Assembly (NCBI GenBank): GCA_031367345.1
Contig: JANLPR010000097.1
Coordinates: forward strand, 1-51,806
Length of the DNA: 51,806 bases
Source of the DNA: JADKIH01 sp031367345
GTDB taxonomy: Bacteria; Bacteroidota; Bacteroidia; AKYH767-A; 2013-40CM-41-45
Direction of reading: 5' to 3'
The position numbers and the translations under genes are program-made. Shown here piece by piece: positions 32,927-41,687 of this stretch. The notes beneath the pieces were generated by a model, which searched no databases, was not told the DNA's origin, and worked only from the letters and a program-made list of their open reading frames with translations. Position 1 is the first letter of the stretch; each line of letters starts with the position of its first letter.

Positions 32927-34453
32927 ATGCCATTACTCGGAGCGCTCATTAAACAAGGATTAAAGATCAGTAGTCGTGTACGACTTCGATTTCAAAGTCT
33001 TGCTTTTTATCAGAAACGTGAACTGAAAAATTTACTTGCTAAAGCTGAATACACTTCCTTTGGCAAAGAATTTAATTTTACCGAAATCCTACATTCTAAA
33101 AATATTGTTGAAGAATTTCAGAAGCGCGTTCCACTTTATAATTACAATTCCATCTTCGAACAATGGTGGAATCGTTGCTTGAAAGAAGAGAAAGATGTTT
33201 GTTGGCCGGGTAAAGTAAAATATTTCGCTCTCAGTTCAGGTACTTCTGAATCTGCCAGTAAATACATTCCTGTTACACACGAAATGGTGAAGTCTCTTCG
33301 AAAGGCCAGCATCAGACAAATTATAACTCTTGGAAAATACGACCTCCCTGCTTCTACTTTTGAAAAAGGAATTTTATGGCTTGGCGGCAGTACTGATCTA
33401 AAAAAACACGGCGGATACTATGAAGGCGATGTAAGTGGCATTTCAGCCAGAAGAACTCCCATTTGGTTTCAACGATATTACAAACCGGGGAAAAAAATTT
33501 CTAAAGAAAAAGATTGGACCATCAAACTCGAAGAGATCACAAAGGAAGCACACAATTGGGACATCGGAATTATTACCGGCGTGCCATCTTGGGTTCAGCT
33601 GTTGATGGAAAAAGTTATTGCGCATTACAAACTTAATACGATCCACGACATTTGGCCGAACCTTCGTGTGTATGCGCATGGTGGCGTTTCATTTGAACCA
33701 TATAGAAAAGGATTCGACAGATTCTTTACTCATAAAGTTCATTACATAGAAATGTATCCTGCCTCAGAAGGTTTTTTTGCCTTTCAACCGACGCCAGACG
33801 TTCGTTATATGAAGTTACTGGTCGACAACGGAATTTTTTATGAGTTCATTCCGTTCAACGATGAAAATTTTGATGCCAATAGCGAATTATTACCCGGAGT
33901 AAAAACATTGACAATCGATCAAGTTGAAAATAATAAAGATTACGCTATCATACTTAGTACATGTGCAGGAGCTTGGCGTTATATGATTGGCGATGTAATT
34001 CGTTTCGTAGATCATACTCAAGGCCATCTTGTAATTAGCGGAAGAACGAAACATTTCTTAAGTTTAGTCGGTGAACATTTATCGGTCGACAATATGAATA
34101 AGGCAATTGAATATTTATCGGAAGTCTTAGATGTAGAAATACCGGAATTCACTGTTGTTGGAGTTCCACATGAAGGCTCCTTTGCACATCAGTGGTATTT
34201 GGGAGTTAACAAAACCATTGATTTAGAAAAAGCACGACTGATCATCGATAACAAACTAAAAGAAGTGAACGATGATTATGCCGTAGAAAGAATTTCAGCA
34301 TTGAAAGATGTTTTGATAAAATGTGTTCCGGCAGAATATTTCTATGAGTTTATGACTTCGAAAGGCAAGATGGGTGGGCAAAATAAATTTCCTCGAGTAA
34401 TGAAAGCAACTCAAGCGGAAGAGTGGCGAACTTTTTTAGTAAATAAAAATTAA
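32927..34453 (+). CDS. GH3-family acyl-adenylate-forming-type protein
   Basis: A 508-residue member of the GH3 auxin-responsive promoter family, which in plants conjugates amino acids to acyl hormones through an adenylate intermediate. The N-terminal block AEYTSFGKEF, the phosphate-binding loop LSSGTSESASKYIPVT, the YPASEGFFAFQP motif and the C-terminal LSLVGEHLSVDNMNKAI and KGKMGGQNKFPRV blocks are all present. The bacterial substrates are unknown. A promoter-like ATACTTTGC lies about 30 nt before the ATG. The next gene begins 1 nt after its stop. Confidence 0.88.
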   Translation: MPLLGALIKQGLKISSRVRLRFQSLAFYQKRELKNLLAKAEYTSFGKEFNFTEILHSKNIVEEFQKRVPLYNYNSIFEQWWNRCLKEEKDVCWPGKVKYFALSSGTSESASKYIPVTHEMVKSLRKASIRQIITLGKYDLPASTFEKGILWLGGSTDLKKHGGYYEGDVSGISARRTPIWFQRYYKPGKKISKEKDWTIKLEEITKEAHNWDIGIITGVPSWVQLLMEKVIAHYKLNTIHDIWPNLRVYAHGGVSFEPYRKGFDRFFTHKVHYIEMYPASEGFFAFQPTPDVRYMKLLVDNGIFYEFIPFNDENFDANSELLPGVKTLTIDQVENNKDYAIILSTCAGAWRYMIGDVIRFVDHTQGHLVISGRTKHFLSLVGEHLSVDNMNKAIEYLSEVLDVEIPEFTVVGVPHEGSFAHQWYLGVNKTIDLEKARLIIDNKLKEVNDDYAVERISALKDVLIKCVPAEYFYEFMTSKGKMGGQNKFPRVMKATQAEEWRTFLVNKN

Positions 34454-34454
34454 T

Positions 34455-35063
34455 ATGATTGAACCGGTACTCAGTGGCGTGACGTTTGGCTTACTCTTAG
34501 CAATTATGCTTGGCCCCGTTTTTTTTACGCTACTGCAAACGAGCTTACATGAAGGCTTTAAAGCAGGTGTTCACCTCGCTCTTGGAGTGCTGATTAGTGA
34601 TGCAACTTTAATTTCTATCTGCTATTTTTTTGCATCGCAACTTAACAAACTCGACAATTTCAACGTAACGATGGGATGGGTTGGCGGAATATTATTGATA
34701 GGATTTGGAATATTCAATTTTTTCAGAAAAATAAAAGTGAAAGAAGTTGATGACAATAAAAAGACCGTACATGCTAAATTTATGTTGAAAGGTTTTTTAT
34801 TGAATATTATTAATCCTGCTGTATTGCTTTTCTGGATTGGAATCGTGAGCGTGGTTTCTATTAAAGAACATTATACACGTACTCATGAAATGATGTTTTT
34901 CAGTTCACTTCTATCTACAGTTTTCCTTACCGATCTGCTGAAAAGTTATGTTGCCAATAGAATTAAAAATTTATTGAAACCGGAAGTAATGCTTTGGATC
35001 AATAGAATAATCGGAATTGTATTGGTCGCTTTTGGCTTGAATATGATTTTAAAAATATTTTAA
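34455..35063 (+). CDS. LysE-family amino-acid exporter
   Basis: A 202-residue membrane protein with about six helices. The N-terminal MIEPVLSGVTFGLLLAIMLG, the GPVFFTLLQTSLHEGFKAG motif and LLNIINPAVLLFWIG are hallmarks of LysE/RhtB exporters. The substrate is likely an amino acid or derivative. Its 1-nt separation from the GH3 gene suggests coupling, so it might export a GH3 product or amino acid; that link is inferred. Confidence 0.88.
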   Translation: MIEPVLSGVTFGLLLAIMLGPVFFTLLQTSLHEGFKAGVHLALGVLISDATLISICYFFASQLNKLDNFNVTMGWVGGILLIGFGIFNFFRKIKVKEVDDNKKTVHAKFMLKGFLLNIINPAVLLFWIGIVSVVSIKEHYTRTHEMMFFSSLLSTVFLTDLLKSYVANRIKNLLKPEVMLWINRIIGIVLVAFGLNMILKIF

Positions 35064-35226
35064 GCTCAAGTTCCTTTCGCGAAAAGGCTTCTATTCCCTT
35101 ATTATCCTGCTAAAAATCATCCATTTTCCCAACTAAAGACATTACGGTCATGGTGCTTGTTAATTTTATTTTTTAGCTGCCTATTTTCAGGAATATTCTG
35201 TTATTTTTACCGTTGTAGAATCTCCC

Positions 35227-36090
35227 ATGAAAAACTTAATCCTGGCTTCTTTTTTATTAATTGCGCTCTTCTCCTGCAAGAAGGAAACGCTAGTAACAGT
35301 AACCGGAAACGGATCACCTGACGACGCAACGGTAGAATCAACAACGATAGAAAGGTACATCAATAGAGCTTACATCATTGCTTTGGGAAGAGAACCAATT
35401 ACAACTGAATTGGAAATGGCCAAATCTGATTTGCTCACACATCATTTAGATTCTACAAGTCGAGCTACATTTGCCAATAGCATTTTCACCAAAAACGAAT
35501 ACCTCGCCCATGTTTATGATCAGATGAAACTTAATTATCTGAACAATGTTGACACATCTGAATTCGGGCAATTTATATTTGTTTATTCTTTTTATTTAAC
35601 CGACACTACTTACATGAGTAGCTGGCCGGCATTACAATACGAGCTGTCAAGAATGCAATTGATGCAAAATGCATTTTCTCAATTCACATCCAACCAAATT
35701 GATATTCGCGAATTACAAAAGAGGATGTGCAATAATTACGTGTACGACCAAATAAATATGGGCTCTGCTAATTTCGTACTATTATCATTTAAACATTTAA
35801 TCTCGAGAAATCCAACCACATCAGAACTTAATTATGGCGTCTCAATGGTAGAAGGAAACAACTCTGTTATTTTCTTACAAGCCGGAAATTCAAAAGAAAA
35901 TTTTCTCGACATACTTATTTCTACAAATAGTTATTACGAAGGACAAGTAATTCAACTTTATAACAACTATTTATCGAGACTTCCTTCTGCGTATGAAATG
36001 TCGAGCGGCACTTTATTATTTCAGTCTAGTCAAGATTATACTACCGTACAAAAAAAGATACTTGTCTCGAACGAATTTATTGGCATCTGA
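35227..36090 (+). CDS. Surface lipoprotein with DUF4214/DUF1549-like repeats
   Basis: A 287-residue lipoprotein (lipobox LFSC, Cys17, followed by KK). Two segments share a pattern: YINRAYIIALGREPITTELE and LSFKHLISRNPTTSELNYG. It recalls the RxPT-xE core of DUF1549-type and DUF4214-type proteins that accompany DUF1501 proteins in Planctomycetes and Bacteroidota. The function is unknown. It is the first gene of a five-gene cluster; its TGA overlaps the next ATG by 1 nt. Confidence 0.72.
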   Translation: MKNLILASFLLIALFSCKKETLVTVTGNGSPDDATVESTTIERYINRAYIIALGREPITTELEMAKSDLLTHHLDSTSRATFANSIFTKNEYLAHVYDQMKLNYLNNVDTSEFGQFIFVYSFYLTDTTYMSSWPALQYELSRMQLMQNAFSQFTSNQIDIRELQKRMCNNYVYDQINMGSANFVLLSFKHLISRNPTTSELNYGVSMVEGNNSVIFLQAGNSKENFLDILISTNSYYEGQVIQLYNNYLSRLPSAYEMSSGTLLFQSSQDYTTVQKKILVSNEFIGI

Positions 36091-36569
36091 TGAAAAATAT
36101 ATTTCTAATCTTATCTATTGCACTACTTTTCTCCTGCACAGAGGAAAAGAAATATCAGTATGAAGTAACTCCTGTTGGAGTTGGCAATGGTGGTGGAGTA
36201 AAAACAAATCAGAAATCGACGACAGAATTTATCTCTATTGCCTATTCTGACCTATACGGAACAGTGATTCCTCAAACAAAACTTGTGAACCTTTCTGTTG
36301 CTTACAATTCTTTCGGCGATTTAAAAGTTATCGAACAGCGAATCATTGCAAATTTTTTGAACGATACAACTATTCACCTCCCAACTACACCTTCTGTAGG
36401 TGGCGATACAACATTATTCATTGTAAACTCTTACAAGAAATTTTACAACAGAGAGCCTAACGCATACGAAAAATTTAAATGGATGGACCTTATTCGTTCA
36501 AATGCTAACGCAACTCCTACAACGATTTATTTCGCTCTGATGACCTCCGATGAATATCGATTTTATTGA
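36090..36569 (+). CDS. Small lipoprotein of the same cluster, DUF4214-like
   Basis: A 159-residue lipoprotein (lipobox LFSC, Cys16). After a Gly-rich linker (VGVGNGGGVKTNQ), the segments FISIAYSDLYGTVIPQTKL and YKKFYNREPNAYEKFKWMD echo the repeats in the preceding gene, suggesting a duplicated or partner protein. No catalytic motif is visible. Its start is coupled to the upstream gene. Confidence 0.7.
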   Translation: MKNIFLILSIALLFSCTEEKKYQYEVTPVGVGNGGGVKTNQKSTTEFISIAYSDLYGTVIPQTKLVNLSVAYNSFGDLKVIEQRIIANFLNDTTIHLPTTPSVGGDTTLFIVNSYKKFYNREPNAYEKFKWMDLIRSNANATPTTIYFALMTSDEYRFY

Positions 36570-36589
36570 TCTACTAAACAACAACAAAA

Positions 36590-37936
36590 TTGAAACGACG
36601 CGACTTCCTTAAAAAATCTGCTCTCGCTACTGCCGGCACTTTCGTGGCTCCGTATATTTTACCGAGCGGGCGACTTTTTGCGGCTAGCGGAATGAGAAAA
36701 GTAAATCATGTTGTATTCTGTTTGTATGCCGGCGGCGTTCGAAATCTGGAATCAGTTCACATGAACGACGGAAATTTAATGCCTGCAATGCTGAGCGGTG
36801 GAGCATCAATTTCACCCGACATAGCCGGTGCAATGCAATCTCTTCCGCCTTCTCCTCTTTCATTGCCGCTTCAAAATTACGGGACGCTTTTTAAAGAATT
36901 CCGCTATCAATATGGCCCAACAGGTCATTACAATGGTCACACCGTTGCTCTTACCGGAAATTACGTCGACATTGATTTAAATCTCCGTGAACATCCACGC
37001 AATCCAACAATCTTTGAGTACTATCGAAAGCATAATAGTCCGCAGCAGTCTGCTATGAATTCGTGGTGGGTGGCCAATTCACTCGGTCCGTACCCTGCAT
37101 TGAATTATTCTACTTCACCTGACTACGGAGCAAATTTCGGAGCAAATTTTATTTCACCTACTACTTTGATTAGCCCGCAAGGATTTGATGTACTCGGCAA
37201 TCCACATAATTTTTCAAGTCAGGAAGAAGCTGTAATTACAAATATGCATCAGTTTGTAAATGGAATTTTTAATCATACCTATAGCGACGGCTCGGCCGGG
37301 GTTGTAAATAATAACACTGACGCAATTCTATTACAGCAATTCATTACCGATCTTTATACAAAAGCACAAACATCGCAATTCCAGAATTCATGGAATGCTG
37401 CAAGTGTAATGAACAACGACATGTACAATGTGCTATTCGCTACAGAAGTTATAAAAACATTCAAACCGGAATTGCTTGTTGTAAATATGCAAGATGTTGA
37501 TGTGTGTCATTTCCAATATACACAATACGCCAATAATCTTCGCAAAGCTGATCATGCTGTTGCTCAACTGTGGAATACGATTCAAAACACTCCGGGAATG
37601 GCCGACGATACTGTTCTTATAGTAGCACCGGAGCACGGAAGAAATTTTTACGCGAATACTTCTGTAGATGCTTATGGAAGGCGTGCACTAGACCACACTG
37701 CACCAACAGATCCGAATTTCAGTGGCGATCCAAATATGCAAATAGCACGAGATATTTTTTGCCTTGTAGTTGGTCCTCCAAATGTTGTCAAGCAAAATCA
37801 AGTAATTAGTACAGTAATGGGACAAAGTATTGAAATAGTTCCTGCCATTGCTCACTTGCTCGGATTCGATGATGCAATTCCGGGTGGTTATTTAAGCAAT
37901 TGGAATAATTGTGAAATTCAAGCAGCCTTCGTATGA
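36590..37936 (+). CDS. Tat-exported alkaline-phosphatase-fold protein (DUF1501-like)
   Basis: A 448-residue protein with a twin-arginine signal (KRRDFLKKSALATAGTFVAP); it begins with TTG at 36590. The body has VNHVVFCLYAGGVRN, HYNGHTVALTGNYVD, LLVVNMQDVDVCHFQYTQYA and VLIVAPEHGRNF, followed by DHTAPTDPNF. Asp/His-rich segments in this order suit the metal-binding alkaline-phosphatase/sulfatase fold used by DUF1501 proteins. The substrate is unknown. Tat export suggests that it folds, perhaps with metal, before reaching the periplasm. Its stop overlaps the next start by 4 nt. Confidence 0.75.
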   Translation: MKRRDFLKKSALATAGTFVAPYILPSGRLFAASGMRKVNHVVFCLYAGGVRNLESVHMNDGNLMPAMLSGGASISPDIAGAMQSLPPSPLSLPLQNYGTLFKEFRYQYGPTGHYNGHTVALTGNYVDIDLNLREHPRNPTIFEYYRKHNSPQQSAMNSWWVANSLGPYPALNYSTSPDYGANFGANFISPTTLISPQGFDVLGNPHNFSSQEEAVITNMHQFVNGIFNHTYSDGSAGVVNNNTDAILLQQFITDLYTKAQTSQFQNSWNAASVMNNDMYNVLFATEVIKTFKPELLVVNMQDVDVCHFQYTQYANNLRKADHAVAQLWNTIQNTPGMADDTVLIVAPEHGRNFYANTSVDAYGRRALDHTAPTDPNFSGDPNMQIARDIFCLVVGPPNVVKQNQVISTVMGQSIEIVPAIAHLLGFDDAIPGGYLSNWNNCEIQAAFV

Positions 37937-38859
37937 TGAAAAGAAAAATAATTACTCTTTCTGTTTTAGTCGTTGCGCTAACTGTTTTCTTTTTCTCTTG
38001 CAAAAAAGAAGAGCCCCCTGTGAATCCGTTCGACAGCGTAACTCATAATTCTAACAATCCAAACGATCCGAATCCGGATCCAAATAGTATTGCAGGCCTT
38101 TACAAAAATATTTTTTCGGTGCGTTGTGCAAATCCCGGGTGTCATGACGGTACGTTTGAACCGGATTTTAGAACGATAGAGTCAGCATACTCTACATTGG
38201 TGTATCAGTCTGTTAATAAAGTAACACTTGACTCGGCGAAAATTTTCTCTTTGCGAGTAATCCCACATAATACTTCTGATTCGTGGCTGGTAGAACGGCT
38301 TACGACTTCTACAACAGAATACATGCCATCGAATTCTGTGCGACTTTCACAAACAGATATTGACCATGTAAAAAATTGGATAAACGCCGGTTGCCCTGAT
38401 CAGAATGGAACGCTTCCTGTGAAACCGAACCTGCAACCAAATGTAATCGGTTATGTTGCATTCGATTCAGTTTATAGTCGTATCGACACAAATAGAGTGA
38501 ATGGTTTTGGATATAATCCTTTTATACTTCGTGAAGGACAAACAATGAACTTGCTTTTCGCGGCTTTAGATACTGCTGATGGCGCTGATGGCACCGACCC
38601 ATCTCTATACTCCGTAAAAAAAATAAAATTCTCTGCTAATAAAAATGATTTCAGCAGTGCCGTTTCTATTGACGCATCGTTATACATTTCACAATATTCA
38701 GCATGGGTAACTGTTGTGCCTACATCAATGTGGCATTCGGGCACAACTGTTTATTTTAGGATCTATGTAAATGATGGCGACCACGTAAATGATGCTGAGT
38801 TTCCTCGAAATGAATCGATCGATTATTACAAAACATTGTACGCATTTTATGTTCAATAA
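37933..38859 (+). CDS. Lipoprotein with CX4CH cytochrome-like motif
   Basis: A 308-residue lipoprotein (lipobox FFSC, Cys23, then KK). After a Pro/Asn-rich linker comes a cytochrome-like domain: FSVRCANPGCHDGTFEPDF contains C-x4-C-H instead of the usual CxxCH, followed by VERLTTSTTEYMPSNSVRLS with a possible axial methionine, and HVKNWINAGCP. This resembles the planctomycete-type cytochrome domain. The C-terminal half is beta-rich without a recognised fold. Whether heme is attached is uncertain. It overlaps the following gene by 11 nt. Confidence 0.72.
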   Translation: MMKRKIITLSVLVVALTVFFFSCKKEEPPVNPFDSVTHNSNNPNDPNPDPNSIAGLYKNIFSVRCANPGCHDGTFEPDFRTIESAYSTLVYQSVNKVTLDSAKIFSLRVIPHNTSDSWLVERLTTSTTEYMPSNSVRLSQTDIDHVKNWINAGCPDQNGTLPVKPNLQPNVIGYVAFDSVYSRIDTNRVNGFGYNPFILREGQTMNLLFAALDTADGADGTDPSLYSVKKIKFSANKNDFSSAVSIDASLYISQYSAWVTVVPTSMWHSGTTVYFRIYVNDGDHVNDAEFPRNESIDYYKTLYAFYVQ

Positions 38860-39289
38860 AATATTCATCTTACTATTCATCCTGGCTATTGCTCTTTCTT
38901 GCAAAAAAGAAAAAGTAGTATTTGATGCTGTGCCTATAATAGAATTCATTTCAATTACACCAAGTGTTGCTTCACAATACACCGATTCAGTAACAATCAC
39001 GATTAAGTATTCTGATGGAGATGGCGATTTGGGTCAAAATGACGCCACGGTTAAAAATTGTTTTATTAAAGATAACCGAATCGGAATCGTTTATGATTTT
39101 AGAATCAAACAACTTTCACCCGACAATTCGAGTGTTCCAATTACCGGCACACTCAATCTGGAACTCGGTGGACAAGGCATTACAGACAATAGCGCGCAAC
39201 AAAATGTTTCTTATACGGTTTATGTAGTTGACAGAGCCGGACATAAAAGCAATGAAATAACGACCTCCTCGATCGTTATCAAACAATAG
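38849..39289 (+). CDS. Small beta-rich lipoprotein, last gene of cluster
   Basis: From the ATG at 38849 the product has 146 residues with lipobox ALSC followed by KK. The body (IIEFISITPSVASQYTDSVT, IKYSDGDGDLGQND, YTVYVVDRAGHKSNEI) looks like a single Ig-like or cadherin-like beta sandwich with an acidic DGDGDLG loop that could bind calcium. Upstream codons of the open frame lie within the preceding gene and lack a signal peptide. The function is unknown. Confidence 0.7.
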   Translation: MFNKIFILLFILAIALSCKKEKVVFDAVPIIEFISITPSVASQYTDSVTITIKYSDGDGDLGQNDATVKNCFIKDNRIGIVYDFRIKQLSPDNSSVPITGTLNLELGGQGITDNSAQQNVSYTVYVVDRAGHKSNEITTSSIVIKQ

Positions 39290-39341
39290 GATTGATCAAG
39301 ACAGATATCAAAATCCACAGAATTACCTTTTCCGGTCTCAA

Positions 39342-39349
39342 TAATTTTG
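39342..39349 (+). promoter_or_regulatory. TAnnTTTG promoter box of the DUF3822 gene
   Basis: TAATTTTG lies 14 nt before the GTG at 39363, implying a leader of only a few nucleotides. Confidence 0.45.
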
Positions 39350-39362
39350 TAATTTCGCTCCC

Positions 39363-40241
39363 GTGAATAATATATTTATTTCAGAAACCGATTCGGCCTT
39401 TTTACTCATCGATCCGTCATTAGATAATAAGACGGCGGGGCTTTGCGACCTTATAGTGGTGGTGGAAGATTCTTCTATTCAATTGGCATTGGTTGAAAAA
39501 AAATCAAATCGCTTTCTAGCTCTGGAAGTTTTTCAATTTGTGTCGAATGAATTTGAGAACTGGAATGATTGTTTTAAAACTACTTCGGCCAAAAGCATAC
39601 TGCTGAAAAAATACGAATTCTCTAAAGTGAAAATTTGCCTTTCCTCACTGCAATATACGCTTGTACCGGAGGCACTTCATCATCCCGGCGATGAACATGC
39701 TTATTTCAAATTAAATTTTAATAATTATTCAGATCTTTTAGTGAATGATGCGCATGTAAACACTTTTCATTTGTTTTCGATTTATGGTGTAAGCAAAGAA
39801 CTGATTAAAGAATTGAATCATCTTTTTCAGGATCCAAAAATCATCCACCACACAGAAATACTTCTTAAGTCGGCCGTTAAAATTGCAAGAAGCGAAAACG
39901 AAAAGAAAATATTGCTTAACATTCGTAAAAACGAAGTAGACATACTTATTACAGAAGGAAAAAAATTAATTTACTTAAATAGTTTCAAGCGGAATAGCGA
40001 TGAAGATGTTTTGTATTTCACTCTTTTTACATTCGAACAGTTAGAATTTGATCCGGAAAATGTCCATGTTTTTCTTTCAGGAGAAATTGAACCGGAGAGT
40101 TCGCTTTATAAATTGTTGTACAAATACATTCGAAAAATAAATTTTGTTGGAATGGACAGAAGTTTGCTTTTTGGAAAAGGATTTGAGACAATCCCTTCGC
40201 ATTTTTATTTTACACTTTATAATTTAGCATTGTGCGAATAA
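39363..40241 (+). CDS. DUF3822 family protein
   Basis: A 292-residue cytoplasmic protein recognised as DUF3822 from overall features and its place before rsmD, the typical context in Bacteroidota. Pieces such as LCDLIVVVEDSSIQLALVE, LPxA-like LVPEALHHPGDEHAYFKLNF and LLNIRKNEVDILITEGKKLI suggest an actin-like ATPase fold, but I see no intact nucleotide-binding motif. The start is GTG at 39363. It overlaps rsmD by 10 nt. The function is unknown. Confidence 0.82.
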   Translation: MNNIFISETDSAFLLIDPSLDNKTAGLCDLIVVVEDSSIQLALVEKKSNRFLALEVFQFVSNEFENWNDCFKTTSAKSILLKKYEFSKVKICLSSLQYTLVPEALHHPGDEHAYFKLNFNNYSDLLVNDAHVNTFHLFSIYGVSKELIKELNHLFQDPKIIHHTEILLKSAVKIARSENEKKILLNIRKNEVDILITEGKKLIYLNSFKRNSDEDVLYFTLFTFEQLEFDPENVHVFLSGEIEPESSLYKLLYKYIRKINFVGMDRSLLFGKGFETIPSHFYFTLYNLALCE

Positions 40242-40777
40242 TTGGTGGTAAGTATAGCGGAAGAATGATTACTGCTCCGTCTACTTTGCCGGTGAGACCA
40301 ACGACCGATTTTGCTAAGTCGGCATTGTTTAATATCCTGAACAATCAAATAAATTTCGCTGAAGTAAATGTACTCGACTTATTCGCCGGAATTGGAGGAA
40401 TAAGTTTAGAATTTATTTCTAGAGGTGCCAAAAGCGTTACAGCAATCGATTCAAACGTGAAATGCTGTGCTTTCATTAAAGAGACGGTGTTGAAACTAGA
40501 GATAAAGAATCTTACGGTATTAAAAGCGGAAGTTTTCAACTATTTAAAATCGTGCACAAGTCGATTTGACATTATTTTTGCTGATGCGCCATTTGACATG
40601 GCAACAACTGATGCAATTGCTGACTTGGTATTTGATAATAATCTCTTGAAAGAAAATGGAATTCTAATTATCGAACATCAATCGAAGAGAAAACTACAAA
40701 GCAAAATTGAACCAACAGAGATTCGAAAGTATGGAAATTGTGCGTTCACCTTTTATTCTCGTAAAAACGACGTGTGA
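40232..40777 (+). CDS. rsmD: 16S rRNA (guanine(966)-N2)-methyltransferase RsmD, with altered motif IV
   Basis: Methylates G966 of 16S rRNA. The 181-residue protein starts with GTG (RIIGGKYSGRMITAP), has VRPTTDFAKSALFNIL and the SAM-binding VLDLFAGIGGISLEFISRGA at normal positions. Motif IV, usually DPPF or DPPY and part of the active site, reads DAPF here (FADAPFDM, near residues 116-123), because the codon for the first proline is GCG. The change may lower activity or be a local variant. Translationally coupled to DUF3822. Confidence 0.9.
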   Translation: MRIIGGKYSGRMITAPSTLPVRPTTDFAKSALFNILNNQINFAEVNVLDLFAGIGGISLEFISRGAKSVTAIDSNVKCCAFIKETVLKLEIKNLTVLKAEVFNYLKSCTSRFDIIFADAPFDMATTDAIADLVFDNNLLKENGILIIEHQSKRKLQSKIEPTEIRKYGNCAFTFYSRKNDV

Positions 40778-40789
40778 ATTTCGTAGTTC

Positions 40790-40855
40790 GATGGTCGTGA
40801 ATTGAGAATCGTGAATCGACGATTGAGAATTGTGATTTGTAGAATGCGATTACTT
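40790..40855. repeat. Degenerate GAAT(C/T)G-type repeat patch downstream of rsmD
   Basis: Short overlapping copies such as GAATTGAGAATCGTGAATCG and GATTGAGAATTGTGA. The words match those in the outer arms of the palindromic element at 41400-41687, on the other side of coaD. Confidence 0.6.
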
Positions 40856-40860
40856 TATTG

Positions 40861-41322
40861 TCATCCATTAACTACCGAAGGAACAAACGGCGAGATGTCG
40901 CCTTGATAGAGGAGAATGTCGCGGACAATAGTTGAAGAAATATGTGAAAGTGACGGATTAGAAACGATGAAAATTGTTTCGATAGTTGTGGCCATTGCAT
41001 GATTCATTTGAGCAATGGCTCTTTCAAATTCGAAATCGGCCGATGTACGGAGACCACGAAGAATATATGTTGCCCCAATAGATTTACAAAAATCGACTGT
41101 TAGCCCGGAGTATCTTTCTACTCGCAATTTAGGTTCGTTTTCAAAAGTTTTTTTGATAAAATGCTCTCGTCGTTCTTGGGAGAAAAAATAGTGCTTGTTA
41201 GTATTATACCCAATTCCAACGACAATTTCGTCGAACAAAGGAAGTCCTCGTCTTATTATGTCTTCGTGTCCTTTTGTAATTGGGTCGAATGATCCGGGGA
41301 ATACTGCAATGCGCTTGCTCAT
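40861..41322 (-). CDS. coaD: Phosphopantetheine adenylyltransferase
   Basis: Makes dephospho-CoA from phosphopantetheine and ATP, the rate-limiting late step of CoA synthesis. The 153-residue protein has the nucleotidyltransferase motif PGSFDPITKGHEDII near residues 9-23, LRGLRTSADFEFE near 91-103 and the C-terminal HISSTIVRDILLYQG. All active-site residues are visible. It is flanked on both sides by the same family of GAATCG-type repeats. Confidence 0.95.
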   Translation of the reverse strand: MSKRIAVFPGSFDPITKGHEDIIRRGLPLFDEIVVGIGYNTNKHYFFSQERREHFIKKTFENEPKLRVERYSGLTVDFCKSIGATYILRGLRTSADFEFERAIAQMNHAMATTIETIFIVSNPSLSHISSTIVRDILLYQGDISPFVPSVVNG

Positions 41323-41399
41323 AGGTACAGAATTGATTGACGAAGTTAATTAGTAAGTTCGGAATAGCAAATGATTTTATTTCGGAAATCGCTATTTGA

Positions 41400-41687
41400 A
41401 TGTCGACGGTCGAGAGTCGTAATTCGAGAATTGTGAATTGTAATTTGAGAATCGAAAGTCGACAATCGAGAATCGAAAGTCGAGAATCGAAAGTCGAGAA
41501 TTGGAATGATGATAATTAATCGCTACGAAATATTTTCTGCGAAAATCTGCGGTTTCTGCGGGAGAAAAACAATAACATTTTTTTAGCCCGCAGAAACCGC
41601 AGACAAGCGCAGATTTTTTTTCAGTCGATTCTCAAATTACAATCCTCGATTTACAATTCTCAATTCTCGACCGTCGAATCAAGCAGT
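41400..41687. repeat. Palindromic repeat element (about 290 bp) between coaD and the NUDIX gene
   Basis: An imperfect inverted repeat with two nested parts. Outer arms: left 41402-41465 (TCGACGGTCGAGA ... TTTGAGAATCGA) and right 41620-41680, read on the minus strand as TTCGACGGTCGAGAATTGAG ... TTTGAGAATCGA. Inner arms: TCTGCGGTTTCTGCGGG (41546-41562) and its exact complement (41587-41603). The left half also has tandem GAATCGAAAGTCGA units (41449-41500). It has no gene. Its right end coincides with the NUDIX stop codon. Confidence 0.75.

Noticed and set aside
37570..37809. 79-codon frame inside the Tat-exported protein gene
   Set aside because: Out-of-frame shadow; the main frame is conserved in motif and length.
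41400..41510. Possible CRISPR array in GAATCGAAAGTCGA repeats
   Set aside because: Units are about 14 nt, degenerate and directly joined without spacers, and no cas genes are present.
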